From assembly GCA_902806405.1 (NCBI GenBank), contig CADCWL010000050.1:1-37971 (forward strand): DNA of 37,971 nt. Direction: 5' to 3'. Source of the DNA: an uncultured Thermomicrobiales bacterium (GTDB lineage Bacteria; Chloroflexota; Chloroflexia; Thermomicrobiales; UBA6265). Below, piece by piece: positions 17,015-25,027 of the stretch (positions are counted from its first letter, which is position 1; every line of letters begins with the position of its first letter). Under the pieces are notes generated by a model that was not told where the DNA came from, did no database searches, and saw only the letters and a list, made by a program, of their open reading frames with translations. The translations under genes and the position numbers were made by a program.

Positions 17015-17545
17015 GGACCGCACCTCCTGGGGACGGGACGGTCGGGAGAAGGGCCGGGAGTCTACCAGGGTGGACGGTCGGCCGCGCTCCTCAAACTCGG
17101 GCGAAGGGCATATCGAGGTCACGACGGGGCACGACGGCGCCGGGCCCCGTCCGTAGGACCTGCCCGTCGCCGGACCGTGGGGCGAATCACAGGCAAACGT
17201 GGCGAGCAGCGCCCCGAGCGGCGTGGCGCCGGTCGTCGTCCCCAGCGTCGGGGGTTGGCTTCCTCCCGGCGATGGCCTCCGGTCCCGTGCTTCACAAACC
17301 GGGCATAGGTGTGGCCGTCCGTGGCGGATGCGGCCGCATCAGGGCCGCGGAGTGGGCAAGCGGGCGCAGCGGCGGCAGCGACGGTGTCGTCGAGGCCGCA
17401 GCGGGGACATCCGGGCCAGAGGACAGGGGGAGGGCAGGACGCAGGTTGAGGCCCCCGTCTTGCCTGTACGAGCACCGTTGGCAGGGGCGGGTGGCGCCTC
17501 GGGGCAGCCCCAGTTCTGGACGGGGGCTTCGGGCGGGAGGAACCG
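17015..17545. other. 531-bp region without a confident gene
   Basis: Only short or overlapping frames are present. A minus-strand frame around 17230-17470 contains a CPRCG motif followed by Ala- and Arg-rich sequence; it could be the remnant of a zinc-ribbon protein or transposase but is too short to place. The last 20 bases carry the ribosome site of the topoisomerase gene. Confidence 0.4.
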
Positions 17546-18724
17546 GTGGGGATAGCCGCGGTGGCGCCGATGGCGGGAGCCGGGATCGTGGACGGGGCTG
17601 CCGTCGGGGTGAACGGCGATGGGGCGGACGAGGCGCTGGCGCTCGGGGCGGAACTCGTTACCGATCCCGAAGCGGCGGCGGCCGCGGCCGGGCTGCGGTA
17701 CGTCCACGATGGGGGGCCGGGCATCCGCCGCAAGCGGGCCGGTAAGGGCTGGAGCTACGCCGGGCCGGACGGGAAGCCGATCAAGGACCGGGCCGAACTG
17801 GCCCGCTTCAAGGCGCTCGGCATCCCCCCCGCCTACGGCGATGTCTGGATCAGCCCCGACCCGCTCGGCCACCTCCAGGCGACCGGGCGCGACGCCAAGG
17901 GGCGCAAGCAGTACCGCTACCACCCCCGCTGGCGCGAGATCCGGGACGAAACCAAGTACGGCAGGATGGTCGCCTTTGGCGAAGCGCTGCCCGCCATCCG
18001 GGCGCAGGTCAACCAGGACATGGCCAAGCACGGACTGCCGCGGGAGAAGGTACTGGCCACGGTCGTCCGCCTCCTGGAGACGACGCTGATCCGGGTTGGC
18101 AACGAGGAGTACGCGCGGACGAACGAGTCGTACGGGTTGACGACGATGCGGGACGAGCACGTCGCCGTAACCGGGTCGACCGTCCGCTTCGCCTTCCGGG
18201 GCAAGAGCGGCAAGGAGCACCACATCGACATCCGTGACCGGCGTTTGGCGACGGTCGTGAAGCGGAGCCAGGACCTTCCCGGCCAGGAGCTTTTCCAGTA
18301 CGTCGACGCGGACGGCTCGCGCCAGACGATCGACTCCGGCGACGTCAACGCCTACCTGCAGCAGATCACCGGCCACCACTTCACCGCCAAGGACTTCCGG
18401 ACCTGGGCGGGGACGGTGATGGCCGCGCGGGCGCTGCAGGAGTTCGCGGAGTTCGACTCCCAGGTGCAGGCCAAGCAGAACGTGGTGCGGGCGATCGAGA
18501 CGGTGGCGCAGCGGCTGGGAAACACGCGGGCGGTCTCGCGAAAGTCGTACGTCCATCCGGCGATCATCGACGCCTACCTGGACGGGTCTCTGCTGTCGAC
18601 GCTGCGGCAGCGTGTGGAGCAGGAGCTGTCGGAGGGGTTAGAGGACCTGGAGCCGGAGGAGGCGGCGGTGCTCGCCTTTCTGCGGAGCCGGCTGGCGCAG
18701 GAGGAGGAGGAGCGGACGGCGTAG
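17546..18724 (+). CDS. DNA topoisomerase IB (eukaryote/poxvirus type)
   Basis: 392 aa. The N-terminal domain carries the typical GIRRKRAGKGWSY and ALGIPPAYGDVWISP motifs; the catalytic domain has KQYRYHPRWR, RVGNEEYARTNESYGLTT, the HHFTAKDFRTWAGT motif with the conserved catalytic Arg/Lys set, and the nucleophile Tyr335 in SRKSYVHPAII. The enzyme nicks one strand through a 3'-phosphotyrosine link and relaxes supercoils without ATP. The GTG start has ggagga at a 5-base spacing; the first 45 residues are an Ala/Gly-rich extension not needed for the fold. The end is acidic (QEEEERTA). It appears complete and transcribed alone. Confidence 0.95.
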   Translation: MGIAAVAPMAGAGIVDGAAVGVNGDGADEALALGAELVTDPEAAAAAAGLRYVHDGGPGIRRKRAGKGWSYAGPDGKPIKDRAELARFKALGIPPAYGDVWISPDPLGHLQATGRDAKGRKQYRYHPRWREIRDETKYGRMVAFGEALPAIRAQVNQDMAKHGLPREKVLATVVRLLETTLIRVGNEEYARTNESYGLTTMRDEHVAVTGSTVRFAFRGKSGKEHHIDIRDRRLATVVKRSQDLPGQELFQYVDADGSRQTIDSGDVNAYLQQITGHHFTAKDFRTWAGTVMAARALQEFAEFDSQVQAKQNVVRAIETVAQRLGNTRAVSRKSYVHPAIIDAYLDGSLLSTLRQRVEQELSEGLEDLEPEEAAVLAFLRSRLAQEEEERTA

Positions 18725-19340
18725 ACGGGGGCAACGGCGGACCAGACCGAAGGAAGTGGCCGGACCGGGTTTGAGCAGGACGGTACCCAGAAGGGTGGCT
18801 GGTCGACGCGGGCGCGGGGCGCCCGATGGAGGTCTGCAACGAGGCGGAGGGAGGGGCGGCGAGGCGCTCGTAAAGTCTCTGATCCTCGAAGACGAGGTCG
18901 ATCAGCGACGTGACACGGCCGCGCAAGGCAACGGGGTCGAAGCCCGTGAAGCGGGCACGACCGACGGTGGGGCGCGGGCACGTCCTGACCAACCGCGCCC
19001 GGTGGTCCTCCTGCCGACGGCGAGGTGGCCGAGGAGGGCAACGATCTCGGTGGGCGTGGCGGTGGAGGAGGGGCCCTCTATGGCGCCGTTTGAGCAGTCC
19101 TGCTCGCGGCGGACGCCGACCCTGACCGTCGACATGGTCGGATCCACGCTGGATCCCATCCAGGCCGAGCGGGCCGGGATACCTGTCGTAGCCTCCGTCA
19201 CGGCTCAACGACGGGGCCGCCGGCCAGACGGGCGGTCTGGTACACGCTTTGCTTGGCCGGCAGGGACCGAAACGCCGCCGCGGCGATGGCCCGCCGCCTT
19301 TCCGCACCATCCCCCCACCGCCGCCGGGAGGTCGGCACCG
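18725..19340. other. 616-bp region, possible minus-strand gene remnant
   Basis: No intact gene. On the minus strand two frames carry protein-like stretches that could be joined by one frameshift near 19000: about 19010-19200 (TATPTEIVALLGHLAVGRR) and about 18850-18970 (FDPVALRGRVTSLIDLVFED, then QRLYERLAAPP). I cannot name the family. The last bases contain the gggaggtc ribosome site of the SnoaL-like gene. Confidence 0.35.
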
Positions 19341-19784
19341 ATGTCCGAGAGCCTGGTTCAGCGATTCATCGACGGTCTCCACCTCCTGGAGGAGACCAAG
19401 GACCCGGAGCCGCTCGTCGCCCTCTACGCGCGGGAGTCGGAGACGAGCAACGTGGTGGCCGACCGGATCTTCGCCGGCCCGGACGGGGCCCGGGATTTCT
19501 GGAGGCGGTATCGGGGCGCCTTCGGGGAAGCCCACTCCTCGTTTCGAAACGAGATCGTGGCCGGCGGGCGGGCGGCACTGGAGTGGACGACCGAGGGGAC
19601 CGACCCGCAGGGAGAGCCGTTCCGCTACGACGGGGTCAGCATCCTGGAGATGGCGGGCGAGGGGGAGGCGGAGGCGATCACCCGCTTCCGCGCCTTTTTC
19701 GACTCGGTCCACCTCGGCCGCCAGATGGGTGACAAGGGCCGGGTGGCGGCGGTGACGACCACCACGGCAGGGGAGGGATGTTGA
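19341..19784 (+). CDS. SnoaL/NTF2-like protein
   Basis: 147 aa. The opening helix and following segment (VQRFIDGLHLLEETKDPEPLVALYA) and the later strand set (FRNEIVAGGRAALEWTTEG, FRYDGVSILEM, ITRFRAFFD) are the usual cone-shaped NTF2-like fold of SnoaL-type proteins, which bind or isomerise small molecules. Specific substrate cannot be read from the sequence. The ATG has gggaggtc 8 bases before it; a longer frame from 18756 is not homologous. The last 7 bases overlap the start of the DUF2945 gene, so the two are probably co-translated. Confidence 0.8.
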   Translation: MSESLVQRFIDGLHLLEETKDPEPLVALYARESETSNVVADRIFAGPDGARDFWRRYRGAFGEAHSSFRNEIVAGGRAALEWTTEGTDPQGEPFRYDGVSILEMAGEGEAEAITRFRAFFDSVHLGRQMGDKGRVAAVTTTTAGEGC

Positions 19785-19999
19785 CGACGCCGGAGGAGAT
19801 TTTCCGCGCCGGCGACGCCGTCTCCTGGAACACGCCGCAGGGTTGCACCAGGGGCAAGGTCGTGCGGAAGCTGACCGAGAAGACGGTGATCAAGGGGCAC
19901 ACCGTGGCGGCGTCCGAGGAGGAGCCGCAGTACCTGGTCGAGAGCGACGAGACGGGCGCCGAGGCGGCGCACAAGCCGGGGTCCCTGACGCGCGTTTGA
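19778..19999 (+). CDS. DUF2945 (HVA1/Tudor-like) small protein
   Basis: 73 aa. The signature reads FRAGDAVSWNTPQGCTRGKV, then a KTVIKGHTVAASEEEPQYLV segment and an EAAHKPGSL ending, the usual small beta-barrel of DUF2945 proteins (also called hypervirulence-associated Tudor-domain proteins). The function in bacteria is unknown. It overlaps the SnoaL-like gene by 7 bases and has gggaggg directly before its ATG. Confidence 0.85.
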   Translation: MLTTPEEIFRAGDAVSWNTPQGCTRGKVVRKLTEKTVIKGHTVAASEEEPQYLVESDETGAEAAHKPGSLTRV

Positions 20000-20277
20000 G
20001 AGGGCAGAGGGAGGGGGCACGATGGCACCGGCGTCCCGGCGTCCCCGCTACGATCCCCGTCATTCCGAGGGAAGAAGGTACGCTCTCGGGCGACGTGACG
20101 ATGGAGCAATCCCTCGTCCGTCAGCCTGACTGCGGGTTGTGACGGCCGATGGGAGCAGGCGGGCGGTCGCAGTGACCGTCTGGATGGAGACTCTGAACCC
20201 ACGCCCCCTGATCGCCAGACCGGTGGCTCAATCCCCGCCCACTGCTCGCTTCCTATCACCAAAATGGGAAGGTACGC

Positions 20278-20756
20278 ATGAGCCAACAGAGCGAGATCGA
20301 CAAGCTGCGGGAGCTGATCAAGGACATCCGGTTCGCTATGCTGACGACGATCGCGCCCGGCGGGATGCTGCGATCGCGGCCGATGGGGATGCCGACCTCT
20401 GGTTCTTCACCTAAGGCGGGGCGCCGAAGGCGGATGAGGTCCGGCACGACGACCGGGTGAACATCAGCTTCGCTGACAACGACGCGCAGAAGTGGGGGTC
20501 GGTCTCGGTCACGGCGGCGATCGTGCGGGACCGGGCGAAGATGGTAGAGCTCTGGAACCCGATCTTGAAGGCGTGGTTCCCCAAGGGGCTGGACGAGCCG
20601 GACATCGCGCTACTAACGGTGGAGGTGGACCAGGCAGAGTACTGGGACACGGCGTCGAGCAAGATGGTGCAGCTAGCGGGGTTCGTGAAGGCGATGGCGA
20701 CAGGTCAGGCAGCGGACCCCGGGAACAACGTCAAGCTCGACTTGACAATGGCGTAG
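20278..20756 (+). pseudogene. Broken PPOX family (general stress protein 26-like) gene
   Basis: The N-terminus (20278 onward, SEIDKLRELIKDIRFAMLTT, then MLRSRPMGM) is in one frame; the continuation (ADGDADLWFFT, then APKADEVRHDDRVNISFADN and QKWGSVSVTAAI) is in another, and an in-frame TAA at 20412-20414 interrupts it. The jump lies near 20380-20392, where a short deletion is likely because the usual residues between RPMG and DLWFF are missing. The C-terminal half (20457-20756) is well preserved. The family is flavin- or F420-binding. A good Shine-Dalgarno (gggaagg) remains, so decay may be recent. Confidence 0.8.
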
Positions 20757-21031
20757 CCACGGACGGCAAGGGAGGACGAACCCCAGGCACAACGTTGATT
20801 GACACAATCTAGTTTTCGGCCCATCAGAGCGCGGGGCAGGCGCAACCCCGCCCGCCCCGCCCAGCTGTGCGATGGCGGGCAACAGGATCGGGGTCTCGAC
20901 GAACGCCGGGTAGCGGGGGGGCTCCAGCGATCCGGACGCCGCGCTGGGGAGGCGCGAGCAGCTGAGGGTTCGGAGCGGGCGGTGACGGTCGGGGAGCCGA
21001 CGGCGAAACCGGGGAAGAGGCCATCGCAGTC

Positions 21032-21421
21032 CTAACGACCACCGAGAAGAGCGGGGAGGACGGCCGCCGCGACGAACTCCGAGAGGGGCCGGCCCGCAGC
21101 GAAGCGGAGGAGACCGAGCGAGCGGGCGACCGGGGCCGATGGGAGCGCCGTGGGGTCCAGCGGAACCGCGACGGCCGGAAGGGCGGCGGGTTCGCGCCGA
21201 AGCTGGACGGCGAAGGCAGGGTCGGGAGCCGTCGGGTCGTCGCGGGCGCGAATGCGGGCGACGGCGGACGCGAGGCCGGTCTCGGTACCGGGCGGCGTCG
21301 CAACCACCCGGGTGGACCACTCCAAGGACCCGGGCGTCCCAGCGGTCCTCAAAGCGGTCGGGGGCGACCAAGTTGGCGGCGCTGCGCGGGTCGGGGGGCG
21401 GTCATCGGCGGTCCCCTCCAT
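21032..21421 (-). pseudogene. Remnant of the sigma-factor partner gene (anti-sigma-like)
   Basis: The frame that ends at 21032 contains SAVARIRARDDPTAPDPAFA and a following LRREP, and a hydrophobic end (SEFVAAAVLPALLGG). Another frame just upstream carries DRFEDRWDARV. Together they look like the 'FE.RWDALV ... L.A.DDAP.PDPAF...LR' layout of membrane proteins that follow ECF sigma genes in Thermomicrobia-like genomes. At least one frameshift and a stop in the middle of the membrane segment show decay. The link to such partners is from memory of the pattern, not a search. Confidence 0.55.
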
Positions 21422-21429
21422 CGGGTGGG

Positions 21430-22020
21430 GGTTGGGGCGGTCGACCAGCTCAGCCCGGGGCGGGTCGCGGCACGGCGCTGAGGCGTTCTTAACGTCGACT
21501 CTGTGAACGGGCGCGGCGGCAACTGTCGCACCGGTGCGGCCCACAACGCGCAGCTCGTGGACGCGGCGCTGGTCGGCGGGGAGCGGAGCGAGGCGCGCGC
21601 GGACGGAGCGGCGCTGGTCGGCGTCGAGAACGGCGCCTTCCGGCGTCGGCACGGGGTAGTGTGGTTTTCTGCGGTCTCGGGTGGCCCCTCTGATCGGGCG
21701 TGACAGCGGCAGCGGTCCGCGACGACGTGGCGGGCGAAGGTGAAGCGCCAGGCGGCGAAGGAGCCGTCGCGGTGGCCTGGGAGGGCGGCGAGGTCGGTGG
21801 TGAAGACGACGATAGTCGCGCCTTCGGCGGCCCTGGGGGATCAGAGGCGGTGGTGGCAGGAGCGGTAGACGGGGTCGAGGTGGCGGGCCTCGAAAGGTGC
21901 GAAGGCGCGGCGATCCTCCCTGGCGCGAGCCACAACGGCAGCGGCGTCGGAGTCGTCGGTGACATTCGGGGTCCGGGGCGCGGCCCAGGCATCGTCCACG
22001 TTGACGCTCCCCCGTCCCAT
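21430..22020 (-). pseudogene. Remnant of a second ECF sigma factor
   Basis: From the ATG at 22020 the frame reads DAAAVVARAREDRRAFAPFE and ARHLDPVYRSCHHRL (region 2 start), then a TGA at 21841-21843. In the next frame follow ALPGHRDGSFAAWRFTFARH and VVADRC (end of region 2), then, in a third frame, LAPLPADQRRVHELRVVGRT and GATVAA (region 4). The order and spacing are those of an ECF sigma factor with a stop and at least two frameshifts. The key region-2 aromatic and acidic residues are also eroded (ATIVVFTTDLA where QDVFLKAL-like sequence is expected). Confidence 0.75.
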
Positions 22021-22557
22021 CCCGTCGTGCCGCCCACGAGGATAAACGCGGGACGGGATGAGGGGCGACGGATCACCGGAGTTCGGTGACCGGATGGACA
22101 CGGCTCCGGGAGACACTGGCGCTTGATTAAAAGCAGGGGCGACGGCCGGCCGGAGCGACGGAGAAACCCAGCGTCGACCGGAGACGATCGGGCAGAGGTC
22201 CGTTGCCGGGGCCAACCCGGAACTCGAGCGGAGGAGGCATCGAACCAGGCGACTAACACAGGCATAATCCCGCGGAGACAGCAGTTGACTGAACAAAGTG
22301 CCGTCCGGTAAGCGGAACGCTGGGGCGTACCGGTTGGAGACGACCCCCAACTTACGCGCGAAACCGTGCCGGAGCAGCGGTGCGGGATGCACCACGGTCC
22401 GCTTCCAGAGGACCTCCAGAAGCCTACGGGGCACGTGGAGCGGTACCAGGTCCGACCAGGCGACTTTCACTTCGTCGACGACTGGGGGACACCCTCCTGT
22501 CGGTCGTCGTCAAGACGCCACACCGGCGCGGGGCGTCCCGGCTGCTGCGCTCGTCTT
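22021..22557. other. 537-bp region without a confident gene
   Basis: A minus-strand frame from about 22470 (GTG) toward 22200 is unusually rich in Trp, Lys, Phe and Tyr for this DNA (for example WSDLVPLHVPRRLLEVLWKR) and has lower third-position GC, so it may be foreign or decayed coding DNA; I do not recognise it. It also carries an AT-rich ttgattaaaagc at 22122. Confidence 0.35.
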
Positions 22558-24804
22558 CTACGACGCTTCCCGCACCCCCCCGTCGTCCGTCCAGCAAGCG
22601 ATATCGAACGGCGCGTCCGAGGAAGAAGCCGCTGCTTGCACCGCCATTGCTGCCGCGACGACGTCCCGGCCCTCGGAGCGGGCGTAGCGGGCGAGGGCGT
22701 CGGCCAACGGTGGCATCGGCCAGCCGCGCTCGCTGCCGAGCGCACGGTTCACCATTGCAGCCGGCGAACCGGCAACCACGGTGGGGACGAGGGAGGGAAC
22801 GAGGCCGACCAGAGCGGCGACATCGCGCAGGAGATCCGACCAACGGCAGGCGCCGGCGTTGGCGAGGTGCCAGAGGCCCTGCTCGCCGTCGATCAGGAGG
22901 TCGAGGGCGGCTTCGACGAGGTCGGGGACGTAGGTGGGGGAGACGACCGCGGTGGCGGTCGGCGGGGGCGGCTCGCCCGCGGCGAGGGCGCGGAGCGCGA
23001 CGGCGAGGGGGTCCTGCGCGTCGCCGTCCCCAAAGAGTGGGCCGGTGCGGGCGATCAGGGCGCCGGGGTGGGCGGCGCAGATGCCGACCTCGCGCCCGAC
23101 CAGGGCCGTTCCCGCATCGTCTCGTGGGACAACGAGATCGCCCTCCACGTACGGCGCCGTCGCGTCGCCCGCGAAGACGCGGTCGGCCGAGAGGACCAGG
23201 AACGGGATGGCGCGGCGGGCGCAGGCCGCGGCCCAGGAAGCGGCATCGCGGGCATCGCTCTGCTCCGTTTGCCGCAGGGGATCGCGCGTGTCGATCACGG
23301 CCCAAGGGCCGTATGCGGCGACCACGATCTCGGCGGGGTCGGAGGCCGCGCCCGACGGCTTCAGGAGGTGGCAGGGGATGCCACGCGTTTCGCAATGTCG
23401 GGCGAAGGCGGCCGCGACGCCGTCGCCGTCGCCGACGACCAGGATCGGTGGCGGAGGTGCGGCGGACCCGGCCGAGAGGGTTTGTCGCGCCTCGGAAGGG
23501 GCGACCGCGGCGTAGAAGAGGAGCCGCTCCGGCCGCAACCACCAACCGGGCGCGGCGAGCACCGGGTGGTCGTGCCGGCCTCGGGTGGCAAGGTCGCGCA
23601 CCATGCGGGCGATCGCCGTCGGTCGCGGAGAAGGCGCGCGGAGGTCGAAGACGCCCGGCTCGTAGTGGTCGTCGGCCCGGGTCAGCAGGGAGTCCCAGTC
23701 GTAGGCACCCAGGAGCGACCAAACCGTAACGGCACGCACATCCGCGCCCGCGGCCCTGGCCCCCGCCGCGGCCCGCCAGACCTCATCGAGCCAACGGAGC
23801 TGCTCCTCGCGGGTGCAGCCGTTGTGCGCCTCGGTGACCGCGAGCGGGAGCCGGTAGCGCTCCCCGGCCTCCCGGAGCAGCGACTCCGGTCCCGCGGCGC
23901 CCTCGGCCAGGACCCGCGACGCCAGCACGTCCACATACGTGTGCCGCCCGTTGGTTCCCGGCGTCTCACCTGGGTAGCGGTCCACCCGCTCGTCCAGGAA
24001 GCGCTCGCTGCTGAGGTACGTGTTGACGCCGACAACGTCGGGTGGGCACGGGTGATGGAGGAACCAGGCGAGGTCGCTCTCGGGGACGCCGACGCGGCGG
24101 AACCACCGCCACATCGGGCGGTCGGGCGTGAGCCGCCCGGAGAGCAGGTCCCAGGTGACCCAGCGCCGCTCGTTCTCGAACTCGGCCTGGTAGGCCAGCG
24201 CCGGGGTGGCGAACGTCTTGCCCAGGTCGTCGGTCTGCACCAGGCGCGCCGCCGGGTTGACAGCCCGAATCGCCCGCATGGCGAGCCCAACGGCGCGGCA
24301 TTGGGTGAGGAGGGCCCGCGCGAACGTGAGGTTGTCCCGGCCGTGGGGGTACCAGTGGCCGTAGAGGCCGCTGAAGCGGGCGGTGGTCAACGGCTCGTTG
24401 ACGGGGGTCCACTCCTCGACCCAGGGGTAACGGGTGGCGACGGCGCCGGCGTAGGCGGCGAGGCCGTCGCCGAAGGAGGGGTCGACCAGGCTGGTGTGGC
24501 GCGGGCCGCTGCCATGGTGGACCAGCCCGACGATCGGCCGCACCCCGAGCTCGCGGAGCCGACCGAGGCGCTCGTCCGGCCAGCGCCAGTCGGCGCGGTC
24601 GAGGCCGTCGGGTGCGGTCCGCTCCCAGAGGACCGGGTAGCGGATGGCGCGGATGCCGAGCGCGGCGAAGCGGTCGAGATCCTCCGCGCGCCCCTCGTGC
24701 CCGCTCAGGTGGAGCTGGTCGCGGTAGAGATCGCCGACGCGGTGAACGGTGCACTCGACACCGCCCCACATTTCCAACCTCGGACGTCGATCGAGATCGA
24801 AGGA
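22558..24804 (-). CDS. GH1-like glycosidase fused to RmlD-like sugar-nucleotide reductase
   Basis: 748 aa from a TTG at 24804 (ggagga 10 bases upstream); the ATG at 24771 would remove 11 residues. Residues 1-420 form a glycoside hydrolase clan-A barrel: opening LEMWGGVECTVHRVGD, acid/base Glu137 in TPVNEPL, and a candidate nucleophile Glu325 in VTEAHNG. Residues 460-720 resemble dTDP-4-dehydrorhamnose reductase: an ILVVGDGDGVAAAFARHC nucleotide-binding start, VIDTRDPL, FLVLSADRVFAG, PYVEGD, and YVPDLVEAALDLLIDGEQGLWHLAN. The Tyr-x3-Lys catalytic pair of true RmlD is not obvious (VVPRDDAGTALVGREV lies where YGxTK is expected). Fusion of this kind could tailor rhamnosyl or related sugars. It precedes no other gene in its operon for 2 kb. 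Confidence 0.8.
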   Translation of the reverse strand, partial: SFDLDRRPRLEMWGGVECTVHRVGDLYRDQLHLSGHEGRAEDLDRFAALGIRAIRYPVLWERTAPDGLDRADWRWPDERLGRLRELGVRPIVGLVHHGSGPRHTSLVDPSFGDGLAAYAGAVATRYPWVEEWTPVNEPLTTARFSGLYGHWYPHGRDNLTFARALLTQCRAVGLAMRAIRAVNPAARLVQTDDLGKTFATPALAYQAEFENERRWVTWDLLSGRLTPDRPMWRWFRRVGVPESDLAWFLHHPCPPDVVGVNTYLSSERFLDERVDRYPGETPGTNGRHTYVDVLASRVLAEGAAGPESLLREAGERYRLPLAVTEAHNGCTREEQLRWLDEVWRAAAGARAAGADVRAVTVWSLLGAYDWDSLLTRADDHYEPGVFDLRAPSPRPTAIARMVRDLATRGRHDHPVLAAPGWWLRPERLLFYAAVAPSEARQTLSAGSAAPPPPILVVGDGDGVAAAFARHCETRGIPCHLLKPSGAASDPAEIVVAAYGPWAVIDTRDPLRQTEQSDARDAASWAAACARRAIPFLVLSADRVFAGDATAPYVEGDLVVPRDDAGTALVGREVGICAAHPGALIARTGPLFGDGDAQDPLAVALRALAAGEPPPPTATAVVSPTYVPDLVEAALDLLIDGEQGLWHLANAGACRWSDLLRDVAALVGLVPSLVPTVVAGSPAAMVNRALGSERGWPMPPLADALARYARSEGRDVVAAAMAVQAAASSSDAPFDIACWTDDGGVREAS

Positions 24805-25027
24805 CAAGGAACCCAACTCCTCCAAAGATCGGTGAGCGCCGGCCGGGCCGCGTCTCGGCGGCGGCGCTCGTCAGGTAAGGCCCCCGCGACGGCAGCCGAG
24901 GCGGTGAAGGCCGGCCGGGCGGCAACATGCCCTCACCAAAAGGATGGTACGACCGTGTGGCGTCGCGGTAGCGGCGCATACACTGAAAAGCAAGATGGGG
25001 ACCAACGCGCCGCGCGCTGGGTTTCAT

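Noticed and set aside
17230-17470. Minus-strand CPRCG-containing frame
   Set aside because: One CxxC pair followed by Ala/Arg-rich sequence is too little to call a zinc ribbon or transposase.
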